A DNA stretch of 64,000 nt from CAVPJW01 sp963705525 (lineage in GTDB: Bacteria > Acidobacteriota > Vicinamibacteria > Vicinamibacterales > CAVPJW01), in assembly GCA_963705525.1 (NCBI GenBank), contig CAVPJW010000004.1:620001-684000 (forward strand). The letters run 5' to 3'. Made by a program: the position numbers and the translations under genes. Numbering within the stretch: position 1 is the first letter of the stretch; every line of letters begins with the position of its first letter. The notes under the pieces are model-generated. The model saw only the letters and a program-made list of their open reading frames with translations. It did not search any database and was not told where the DNA came from. This document shows, piece after piece, positions 42,518-52,500 of this stretch.

Positions 42518-43396
42518 CTAGAGCGGCGGCACGACTGTCATTTCCGGACAGCTTGACGGAGGAGGCGGATACCCCGATTGCGTAACGCCTTTGTACATCT
42601 CGTCGGCGACCAACGCATATCCCGCATCGTTCCCGTGCATTCCGTCCGGCGCGTAGAGGGCCACGTCGTGGATCGCAGGATTGCAGAGCAGGTCGACCAC
42701 GACGACGTTCTGGGTCGCCATCGGATTGATAGCTTGAGTTGAGAACCCGACCGACAGCTTCTGGATCAGCTGGCGCACTGGCAGTGGAGTCCCCTGCGTG
42801 TAGACGGCCGAAGCCAGATTCGGAAGGTTCGCGACGACTATCTTAGCGGATGGTGCCCTAGCGCGCACACCGCTCACCAACGTCTCGTAATCACGGCGGA
42901 ACGATTCAATCTGTGCGTCGGCGAACCCGTTCGGGTCAGAACCGGCCGCGCCTCCAAGATACGGCCGAGACAATCGCATTGACGTCGTTCAGACCACCCA
43001 GGATCGTGATCAGGGTCGCGTTTCTCGGTACCCGGCCCATTTCATTGTCGAGGTAATTGGCCGGGACGTGACGCCCATACCGAATCCCCAGCGTTGGATG
43101 TCCGGACCGATCACCGCACCCGATATCCCGAGGTTGTTGAGCGTCGCGCCCAGGCGCCTGGCGAGCACCGGCACCCAACCCGTTCCGCCTGGGCAGGACG
43201 GCGAAGTGCAAGGCACGCTTGCGCCAAGACCCACGGAGTCGCTCGCCCCGATTGCTGTATAGAAGACTCCGTTGCCCGGCGTCGGTCCGGTGGGGCTCCC
43301 ATCGCTGCTGCCTCCACACGCGTACAGAATCAATCCGCCCGACAGGGCGCCGGGCAGGATGACCATTCTGGTCAGGGTCTTCAATCGATTCACCAT
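42518..43396 (-). pseudogene. SGNH-hydrolase lipoprotein broken by two frameshifts
   Basis: Three consecutive frames together make one protein of about 290 residues. The first holds a lipoprotein signal (L-I-L-Y-A-C-G-G-S-S) and the block I G-A-S-D-S-V-G-L-G. The second holds L-I-T-I-L-G-G-L-N-D-V-N (block III). The third holds A-P-D-G-M-H-G-N-D-A-G-Y (Asp/His block V). The breaks lie near 43073 and 42965. If repaired it would be a secreted GDSL-type esterase, perhaps acting on acyl or acetyl groups of an envelope glycan. It starts 12 bases after the broken synthetase and looks like part of the same operon. Confidence 0.75.
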
Positions 43397-43408
43397 TGGC
43401 TCAATCCA

Positions 43409-45339
43409 CTACCGTTCCGACTGATTCACGGCGTTGACAGATTCCCTCGTTCGCTCGTCCACTCCGTCGTCGCGGTCAAAGAGCCGTCGCATCACCTGTT
43501 CGATGGTCACAATCGGCATGATCTTGCCGATCGTCCAGAGCTCGCGACCATCCAGATGGCGATCCCAGAGGTCGCGGACGGCCGCGGGATCGAACCAGTT
43601 ACGCGCGAGCGTGCGCTTGCTGAAGAGCAGCTCCTCGATCCACGGCCGGAGATCGGTTCTCAGGTATTCCTCGTAGTCAGCATACAAACGCGTCGGGGGC
43701 GGCTTGTGCCGAATTTCGCGCCAGGCTCTGGACGCACGGCGCACGACGCGGTACAGGTTTCGGACTCGTTCGCTCGGGTGCGGTGGCAGACCGTCTCGCT
43801 CGTACGGTATCGAGCGAGCGCTCGCGACTGCCGATGCAGCATTGCCCGCATCAACCAGGGCGATCGCCGAAGCGTCTCGGGCAAGGAAAAGAAATAGCTG
43901 ACGACCGCGTCGTCCTTGAACGGAGCCCGGGCTTCGACGAAACCTCGTGCGACTACCTGCATGTACAGTGTTTTGCGGCGCTCGTGCTGCTCGATGTAGA
44001 ACGCATCTAGGCGAAGGCTCGGAGCTGTAATGGCCGCGTGTGGCTGAACTCCTGGCAGAACGATTCGAAGGCGACTCCCCGCAGTCGCGCGCCTTCGTCG
44101 AAGCCGTAAGCCGGGCCTCTTCTTCGTCGGTCAAACCGGGCCACGTCACATGTCGGCAGAATGCATCGTACATGACTCTGGCGAGCGCCTCCTCGTCAGT
44201 GACCGCGCGGTACTGGGCATCGCGCTCGTACGAATCCATGTATCCACCGAGAATCGTGCCGCCTCCCCAGCCTGTAATGGCCACGTCGGCTCGAGCGCGG
44301 ATCCGCTGAAGGGTAGCTGATCCAGTGAGCGTGGATCACGCTCTGGACCGCATCCGTCAGCGCAAGATACTGTTCGGCACACGACCGGACCCAGTTTCCG
44401 TCCGGGAACGGTTCCCATTCGTGGGGACTGCCGGCCGTCCGTGCGAGCGCGCCGCCAGCTTCACGTCGAGCGAGTCGCGGGCTCCGTACGTGAACGTCAA
44501 CAGACGGCCGGGATCGCGAACGAACGCCAGGATGCTGCGCGAGTCGAGCCCGCCTGAGAGCAGCAGCGCAACCCTCCCCGCGTCCGTGCGCGCTTCGACC
44601 GCGGATTGAAAGAGCCGCGAACAGCCTTCGAGCGCCTCTTCGGCCCCGACTCCGTTCAACGGCTGAATCTCATCCCAGTCCCAGTAGCGCTGGCTTGTCA
44701 GGTCCCCTCCTGCGAGCGAAAGCGCAGAATCGTTGCAGGTGGAATCAGGCTCACGTCGCGGACCCAGCTTCGCGACCCGAGAATCTGCTGAAAGCGAAGG
44801 AATTGTGCGACAGCCGTCTCGTCGGGAACCGCTGCGACCTCCGGCACGGCCAGAGCGGACCACAGAGAAGGCGCAACGACCAGCGTCCGACCCTGGTGAT
44901 AGAGATAGTGCGGATAGAAACCGGTGCGGTCGTTGACGAGCTGGAGCTCGCCGGCCATGGCATCCCAGATTGCGATCTGGAACGTTCCCGACAGCGTCGT
45001 CAGGCCTTCAATACCCTCACGGCAATACAGCTCGAGTGCGAAGCGAGCCAGGTCACCTTCGAAATCCGCTACGCACTCCTCTTCGATCTGCTTCAATCGA
45101 TGACCATGGTGAAAGAACTCACCGATCATCCAGAGGGTGAACCGCCCATCGGCAGAGCGCACCGGGTTCTGTTCCCAGTGAAAGACGCCCAGAGAGGCGG
45201 TTCCGATCGCACCCGCGTTCGCCAGCCGCCAGTGGTTTGTCTTGACGTGAGGCGTCACGCGCAGTCGATCGGCCATCGTGCCGACACCCTGATCGGTCCG
45301 CGAACCCGGCGGTGCGAAGTAGGCAAAAATGCCGCTCAT
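43409..45339 (-). pseudogene. Third asparagine-synthetase-like gene, multiply frameshifted
   Basis: The first 213 residues are intact: M-S-G-I-F-A-Y-F-A-P-P (again Ser2), then N-D-R-T-G-F-Y-P. The match then moves to another frame near 44700 (S-Q-R-Y-W-D-W-D and the PP-loop L-L-L-S-G-G-L-D-S-R). It shifts again near 44470 and near 44310, where T-G-W-G-G-G-T-I-L-G-G-Y resumes. More shifts fall between about 44130 and 43790, before the normal ending Y-A-D-Y-E-E-Y-L-R-T-D-L-R-P-W. At least five shifts make a working protein impossible as sequenced. It starts 27 bases after the NRPS stop. Decay is the simplest reading, but the density of shifts also suits poor sequence quality. Confidence 0.8.
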
Positions 45340-45366
45340 AACGCGTTGGGAAAAAGCAACGGACGG

Positions 45367-48300
45367 CTACGACGTGAAATACCCGGTTCCAGGCCCCATC
45401 ATGACCGACAGCATCGCCAGCCGCCTCGCCGCGCGACTCAGGATATGCCCATCGGCGGCGGCTGATTCCGCACGAATCAGCTCGTCTCTCAGCTCGGAGA
45501 TCCACGCGGTAATACTCGGCTCCTTATAAGCGTCGGTATGGTGGCCTTCCATCAGGTGCACCGTGATCTCCGACGCCAGGCCACCCCAGCCCATGTCGTG
45601 ATCGTAGGCCAGACCATCAGGCTGAGCGCTTCCTCGAAACAGCGCGAGGCGTCCCGGGTACGGTCGCTCCGGCGTGTAGTCGGCCACGGGCGGTGGCGCA
45701 AGCTGCGCCATCACGTGTCCCAACTGGGGCGACAGTCGCCGCCCCAGGCGCGTCAGGCGCTGGCGTCCGTGCCGCGCGACGAACCCGAGGCGATCGCGCC
45801 AGCCCAGCGAACGGAAGTGTCGGAGGTGATACGCAACGCGATCGCGCGGGTTCGGGAGACGAACCGAGCCCGGGAGAAACATTTCAAAGATGGTCAGCGC
45901 CGCAACCTGCTCGCCGGCATCTCGCAGCTGTTGAGCCATTTCGAATGCGATCAAACCGCCCAGGCAATATCCACCGAGCAGGTACGGCCCGGTCGGTTGA
46001 ATCGAGCGGATCTGAGCATTGAGCCTGCGTGCAACGGCGGCCACTGCCTCACGAGGAGGCAATTGCATCGCTCTTGCGTCATCTGGAAACTTGAACGAGT
46101 AAACGGTTCGATCGGCGCCAAGATGCCGAGCAAGGTCGGCGAAAATGAAAGGATTATCCCCAGCGCCTGGAACGCAGAAAAATGGTTTTCCTGGTCCATC
46201 CAGTCCCAGTGGGACCAGGAGCCAGTCAGGCTCTGCCACTTGCCCAGTCAACCGAGCGGCTAACTCCGCTATCGTAGGTGTTTGAAAGAGCGTCGCGACG
46301 TGCAGCGGCTTCTCTATGTGCTCGGACAGGCGGGCACAAAGACGAATGGCCAGCAGGGAGTGGCCGCCGAGGTCGAAGAAGTTATCCATTACCCCAATTG
46401 GGCGCACGTCGAGCAGTTCTTCCCAAAGCCGGACCAGGCTCGCTTCCAACTCGGTCCGAGCCGGGACCACGTCCCGGGCGCTGTCGAGCTCGACCGCCGG
46501 CAGGCGGTTGCGATCGACCTTGCCACTGGGTGTCAACGGGAACCGATCGAGTTTCTGGACGAACGCTGGGATCATGTAGTCGGGCAGGCTGTCTCGCAGG
46601 AACCTGCGCAGGTCGCCCGCGGTGATCTCCCCCTCCGGAACGATATAGGCCATGATCTGGTAGTCAGTGGCGTTGGTACCTTGAGCCACCACCACCGCCT
46701 GCCGCACGGCCGGGTGACGCTCGAGCACGTTTTCGATTTCTCCGGGCTCGATGCGATGGCCCCGGACCTTGATTTGATGGTCCAACCGCCCCAGATAGTC
46801 AAGCCCACCGTCGGCCCTCCAGCGCACAAGATCACCGGTCTGATACATCCGCGCGTCTGGCGTGACTCCGAACGGGTCTGGCAGGAAACGCTCGGCGGTC
46901 AACTCCGGCCGGGCGTGATATCCGCGCGCCACGCCAGCGCCCCCTATATACAGCTCGCCAGGCACGCCCATGGGCACGGGCTCGCCGCGCGGGTCGAGCA
47001 CATAAGTCCGAACATTCGCTAACGGACGACCCACGCTGATGGTTGACGGATCGGTGATCTCTGCAGCCGTGGACCAGACGGTGGTCTCGGTGGGTCCGTA
47101 AACATTGAAGAGCCGCCGACAACGCTCCAAGAGCCGTTTCGCCAGGTCCGACGTGAGGGCCTCACCACCGATCAGAATCGAAAGGTTCGGACTTCCTTTC
47201 CACCCTGCATTCAGCATGATCCGCCAGGCCGTAGGCGTCGCCTGTACGAATGTCGGTCGCCAATCGTCCACAATGTCGCTCAGTCGCTTGGCATCCAGAA
47301 CATCCGCGCTCGACGTCACAAAGATGGCCGCACCACACGACAGAGGTCCAAAGATTTCCAGGACCGATGGATCGAAGGACAGCGTCGTGAGGGCGATCCA
47401 CCGGTCCTCGTTCGTCATCCCGAACCGCTGGCGGTAGGCATAGAGCAAGCTCACAGCGGCGCGATGCTCGATTACCACGCCTTTTGGCCGGCCCGTGGAG
47501 CCCGACGTATAGATCACATACGCTTCGTCGTTCGGGCCTACCGCTGGAAGCTCTTGAACGACCGCCTCGTCGACCAAACAGTCCTCCAGATACACCACGC
47601 CCATCCTGTTGGGCTCTACAAGTTCTCCTGCCAATGTTCGCTCGGTGAGCACCAACGTCGCGCCGCTGTCTTCGACCATGTACGCCAGGCGTTCACGTGG
47701 GAAACTCGGATCCAGGGGCACATAAGAACCGCCCGACTTCAGGATGCCCAACAGCGCCGCCACCATTCGCACGGAACGATCGACGGCGATCGCAACTCGC
47801 GAGCCCGGCACGACGCCGCGTGCAACGAGGTGGCGGGCGACGCGGGTCGCCAGCCGATCCAGCTCTCCGTAGGTCAATCGATCTTTGGCATCGACGACGG
47901 CTACGGCGTTCGGCGAGGCCGCCGCGTAAACCTCGAACTGACCATGCAACGTCAGCGGACCCGGTACTGGCGTCGCCGTGTTGTTCCACTCATCGATCAA
48001 TTGGCGCCGCTCAGGCGGCGCCAGAAAAGGAAGACTTGTGATTTGAGCATCGGGGTTCGCGATGATGGCTTCAATCAGGTGAGCCCAATGCCGGGACATA
48101 CGCTCGATCGTCGACGTCTCGAAGAGATCGGACCGATACTTGAAGCTGCCGTTCAACCGACCGTCGAGTTCCACCAGTTCCAGCGAGAGATCGAATTGCC
48201 CTTCCTGTTGCGGCATCGAATACTGCTCGAGACGGAGACCTGCCGTGGTGACGACACCCGGTGACTCAGTCGGCAGAAAGAGCGCGAGGAGATCGTTCGA

Positions 48301-49545
48301 GCGCTGGGGTGTCTGGAAGTTGAACAGCACGTCGAAGACAGGCGCACGACCTGGTTCACGACGCAGCCCCAACCGTCGCACGAGCAGAGCGAAGGGATAG
48401 TCGGCATGCGCAAGCGCGCCGAGAGCCGTCTCACGAACTCTGGAAATCAGCTCACGAAACGTGGGCGCGCCAGACAGATCGGTTCGAAGCGGAACGGTGT
48501 TGACGAGATCGCCGACAAGCGCGTGAAACTCCGGCCGGCTCCTCCCAAAGGTTGGCGTGCCCACGAGGACGTCTTCCTGACCGGTATAACGAAACAACAA
48601 CGTCTTGAAAGCCGCGAGCAACACGACGAACAGAGACGACCGCTCCGCTGAGGCCAGCGACTTCAGGCGTTCTAGCGAATCTCCGCACACCTGCCACATC
48701 AGCGTCTTACCGGCAGGAGCAGATTCCGAAACCTGCGATCGATCGTGTGAGAGATTGAGCGGCTGAGCACCTGCCAGGCGATCTCGCCAGTAGCTCCACA
48801 GCCGATCTCCCTCCGGGCCCTCGAGGAGACTCGCCTGCCACCGCGCAAAGTCGGCATACTGCGCTCCCGGACGCGGGAGGGTTGCAGACCCACCGGTGGC
48901 GTGAGCCTCATAGAGCACTCTGAATTCGTCGAGCAGAATCCAGGTCGACCAGCCATCCACTGCAATGTGCGGCCAGACCATCAGCAACACGTGATCCTCA
49001 GGAGATCGCGTGAACAACCGGGCGCGCATCATCGATCCGTGCTCCAGATCGAATGGCCGCTGGTAAGCCGACCTGAGAAGACGCCAAAGCTCCTCGTCCG
49101 CAATCCCAGGAACTTGATCGAGTTCGAAGTTCACATCCTGGTGACCTACAACTTCCTGACGCAACTCGCCATCCGTGGCCGGGTAGGTCGTCCGAAGAAT
49201 CTCGTGCCGGTCGACGAGCGCCTGGAGCGCCGCCCGAAGAGCGACGAGATCGACGAACGATGTGATCCTGGCTGTGAACGCCACGTGATAGGCCGCACTG
49301 TCCGGCGCCGCCTGCTGAACCAACCAGAGCCCGAGCTGAGTCCACGACAGTGGCGCGGAGTGCTTTTCTGCCGCGCGAAGCCGCCGAAGCATCACGAGCA
49401 ATTCGTCGCGATGCTCGCGCAATTGCTCACGAAGGTCGGCGGTCAGCGCGCCCTCGGGCGCACGAAAGCGCAGGCGGTCACCCTCGGCTCGGATCTCGAT
49501 GCCCAGCTCGCTCAGCCGATCGTTGAGTGTTTCAGCGGTGATCAA
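45367..49545 (-). CDS. NRPS terminal module: docking-C-A-PCP-TE
   Basis: The 1392-residue protein starts with a TubC-type N-terminal docking domain (1-58). A condensation domain (about 66-495) carries P-H-I-A-V-D-G (H193, D197; the non-catalytic first His is Pro). The adenylation domain (about 530-1010) has Y-T-S-G-S-T-G-R-P-K-G. By eye-alignment to PheA its pocket residues are D-P-L-Q-L-G-V-V-W-K, nearest in my memory to glycine codes. The carrier domain has G-G-H-S-L with Ser1063. The thioesterase (about 1120-1355) has G-G-Y-C-L-G-G with Cys1194 at the nucleophile position. It accepts the chain from PKS-C, adds one amino acid and releases it. The start overlaps the PKS-C stop by 4 bases (ATGA). 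Confidence 0.93.
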   Translation of the reverse strand: MITAETLNDRLSELGIEIRAEGDRLRFRAPEGALTADLREQLREHRDELLVMLRRLRAAEKHSAPLSWTQLGLWLVQQAAPDSAAYHVAFTARITSFVDLVALRAALQALVDRHEILRTTYPATDGELRQEVVGHQDVNFELDQVPGIADEELWRLLRSAYQRPFDLEHGSMMRARLFTRSPEDHVLLMVWPHIAVDGWSTWILLDEFRVLYEAHATGGSATLPRPGAQYADFARWQASLLEGPEGDRLWSYWRDRLAGAQPLNLSHDRSQVSESAPAGKTLMWQVCGDSLERLKSLASAERSSLFVVLLAAFKTLLFRYTGQEDVLVGTPTFGRSRPEFHALVGDLVNTVPLRTDLSGAPTFRELISRVRETALGALAHADYPFALLVRRLGLRREPGRAPVFDVLFNFQTPQRSNDLLALFLPTESPGVVTTAGLRLEQYSMPQQEGQFDLSLELVELDGRLNGSFKYRSDLFETSTIERMSRHWAHLIEAIIANPDAQITSLPFLAPPERRQLIDEWNNTATPVPGPLTLHGQFEVYAAASPNAVAVVDAKDRLTYGELDRLATRVARHLVARGVVPGSRVAIAVDRSVRMVAALLGILKSGGSYVPLDPSFPRERLAYMVEDSGATLVLTERTLAGELVEPNRMGVVYLEDCLVDEAVVQELPAVGPNDEAYVIYTSGSTGRPKGVVIEHRAAVSLLYAYRQRFGMTNEDRWIALTTLSFDPSVLEIFGPLSCGAAIFVTSSADVLDAKRLSDIVDDWRPTFVQATPTAWRIMLNAGWKGSPNLSILIGGEALTSDLAKRLLERCRRLFNVYGPTETTVWSTAAEITDPSTISVGRPLANVRTYVLDPRGEPVPMGVPGELYIGGAGVARGYHARPELTAERFLPDPFGVTPDARMYQTGDLVRWRADGGLDYLGRLDHQIKVRGHRIEPGEIENVLERHPAVRQAVVVAQGTNATDYQIMAYIVPEGEITAGDLRRFLRDSLPDYMIPAFVQKLDRFPLTPSGKVDRNRLPAVELDSARDVVPARTELEASLVRLWEELLDVRPIGVMDNFFDLGGHSLLAIRLCARLSEHIEKPLHVATLFQTPTIAELAARLTGQVAEPDWLLVPLGLDGPGKPFFCVPGAGDNPFIFADLARHLGADRTVYSFKFPDDARAMQLPPREAVAAVARRLNAQIRSIQPTGPYLLGGYCLGGLIAFEMAQQLRDAGEQVAALTIFEMFLPGSVRLPNPRDRVAYHLRHFRSLGWRDRLGFVARHGRQRLTRLGRRLSPQLGHVMAQLAPPPVADYTPERPYPGRLALFRGSAQPDGLAYDHDMGWGGLASEITVHLMEGHHTDAYKEPSITAWISELRDELIRAESAAADGHILSRAARRLAMLSVMMGPGTGYFTS

Positions 49546-52500
49546 ATCTCTCCCTCCTCGACGAGCAGCGGCCCCGAGGCCTGCGGCGGCACGCCTTCCA
49601 TGCCATCGACCTGGCTGGCGATTTCGCCGGTGATGTCGCGAACGCTCGCGCCTTCCAGAAACCGCAGCAACGGCACCGAGACGCCGAATGAGTTCTCGAT
49701 TGCGGCGCGAAGCTCGACGGCCATCAGCGAATCGAGACCCAGCGAAATCAGCGGGGCATCCATTTCGAGCGCATCCACCGACACGCCCATCACGCTCCCG
49801 AATTCGGCGTGAATGCGTTCATCGAGTGGAGCGCTGATGCTCGCGGCGTCTGCGGCCCGGTCGGGCTGCACTCTGGCACGCGCATCGGTCGGAGTTGCAC
49901 CGTCCACCAACCGCGTAAGAAATGGCGCACATCCAAGTCGCCCGTACTGCCGCCGCCACTCCTGCCAGTCGATCGGCAGAACCACAATGTGAGCCATCTG
50001 TGAAGCGATGGCACGCTCGAGCGCCGCGATTCCCTGACTCGGAGCGATGGTCCGGCTCACCTCACCGCCGCGCCGCTCGCCCGCATCGAAACGCGCCACC
50101 ATCCCGACATCGCCCCACATGCCCCAGCCGACGCTGCGGACGCGCGTGCCGCCTCCCACCCGATTGAGGGCAAGGGCATCGAGGAAGGCGTTCGCAGCCG
50201 CGTATGCGCCTGCAAAAGGCGAACTGAGGACCGCTGATGCGGAGGAAAAGAAAACAAGATGACGCAACCCGGGATCGCACAGCCGATCAAGCAGCCACGC
50301 GCCTCGCAGCTTCCCGGCGAACGCCTGGCGGAAAGATTCCGCCGTCTGCTCCTGGAGCGGCTCGTACTGGGGCACCCCCGCTGCATGAATCACCCCGCGC
50401 ATGGGCACACCGCTCGCAGAGGCGGCGCGAAGAACTCGGCTCACATCCTCGAGCGATCCGACATCCGCGGCTTCGATCCGCACAGAAACACCCTTCTGCT
50501 CCAGATCGCGCACCGTTCGAACGGCACGGGCCCGGGGGTCAGATGGCTCGAGTGCATCCCAGCGATCGCGTTCGGGCAGGCCCTTGCGCCCGACGAGGAC
50601 GAGATGTCGCACACCCCGATCCGCCAGCCATTCGGCAACCACCAACCCTAGGCCACCGACGCCGCCGGTGATGAGCCAGGCACCGTCAGAATCGAGATCG
50701 AACTCTTCGCCGACTGGAAGCAGCGGACGCCTGACGAGCCGCGGGACGTGCCACCCGTCTCGAAATGCGAGCTGGTCCTCTTTCTGCACACCGCCGAGGG
50801 CGATGTTCAATTCGTGCGCGACCGTCGCGACAGGGAGCGCGCGATCAAAGTCAATCAGCCCTCCCCAGGACGTCCCGCATTCGATCGCCAGACTGCGGCC
50901 AAGCGCCCAGAGTGGCGCCTGAGTGAGAGCAGGCGGTTCATCGCGAACGCTCACCGCTTGCCGAGTCACGATCCACAGCCGGGCCGACTTTGATCCCACC
51001 TTTGCAGTGAGTGCTTGCGCGAGGTGCAGGATGGACGCGCATCGCGTGAGCACCGTGTCCTCAAGATCGTTCACGTCGTTGGCGTCGACCTCGTCCGCCC
51101 TGGTCATGTAGATGATGTGACCCGGTCCGGATCCTTGGGTCTCGACGAGACGCTGCACGAACTCATCTGCGTCAGCGCGGCTGATTGGCTGCAGCCGGTC
51201 GCCGTGGCCGACCACCGCGCACTCGGCCGTCAGTCCCGACCCGCGCAGGTGGCTCTCGAGTGATCGACCCGCTGAAGAGTCCTCACAGATGACAATGACG
51301 GCGGCCTGAGAAGGTTGGACTGAGGCTTCACGCTCACTCGCGACTCGCTCCCACTCCGTCGTGTAGGTCCAATTCTCGACTTCATCAACCGTCGCCTTGG
51401 CAGCCTCGAGGAATTGCAGACTCGCGCCGAGCGTTTCGGCAATGAGCTCGCCTCGTTCATCGACAACGCGCACGTCACCGACAATCGTCTGGGGAGTTTC
51501 ACGATGGGACTGGCGAACTGCCCAGGTGCGGAAACGCCCACCTCGGGCGGGGCGGTACACGCGAATCTCCTCGATGCCTCGTCCTACGAACGCCCCTGCC
51601 GGCGAATTCCCTGGTCCGAGGGCGGCGGCAACCAACACGTGCCCGCACGCATCGGACAAGGCCGGATGGAAGACGTATCGATCGAGATCGTTTTCCACGC
51701 ACTGCGGGGGCTCTACGATGGCGCAGGCTTCCCCGGCGCCGATCCACAGGCTCCGGGTGCCCTGAAACGCAGGCCCCCAGTCGTTTCCCTTCTGAGCCAT
51801 TTGCTCGTAGAAGGTACGGCCCTCGAGGGGATCGAGACACCGTGCCCGACAATCGTCGAACTGTTTCTCGCCAATCTGGGTTAGCGCCTCCTCGGTCAAT
51901 CGATGGGCCCGGCCACTCATATGCTCGACGAAGCGATCCGGTGGGCCTGATGCCGGCCGACTGTGCACCACGAATCGCAGATCGTCCGCGCGTCCTTCAA
52001 GAGTCACTTGCACCCGAACATTCGAATGCGGCGCGAGCACGAGTACTGACTTGAAATCCAGGTCGTGGAGAGCTAGGGGTTGCCAGCCGAACCGCTCTGT
52101 GGCCGCGGCTAGCACCATCTCTGCGTACGCGGTGGCAGGAAAGACGGCTCGATCCTGAACGCGGTGGTCAGCGAGATAAGGAAGGCGGCCGAGGCCGACC
52201 TCTGTTTCCCAGACGGCGACGTCCGGGCGCGTGGCCAGGACAACGGGCTTCCCAAGGAGAGGATGTGTCGAACCAGAGCCCGCGCCTTCTCTGCCGGACC
52301 TGCCTTCTCGAGATCGCTCAATCCAGTGCCGCTGACGTTCGAATGGCGAGAGCGGCAGCGCGACACGATTCCGCGGAGCTTCACCGTTGAAAGCTGACCA
52401 GTCGATCCGCACTCCGCGCACATGCAGCTTGGCCGCCGATTCACACATCGCCTTCCAATCGTCCTGGCCTCGCTTCAAACCCTCGACCATCACGAGCGGA

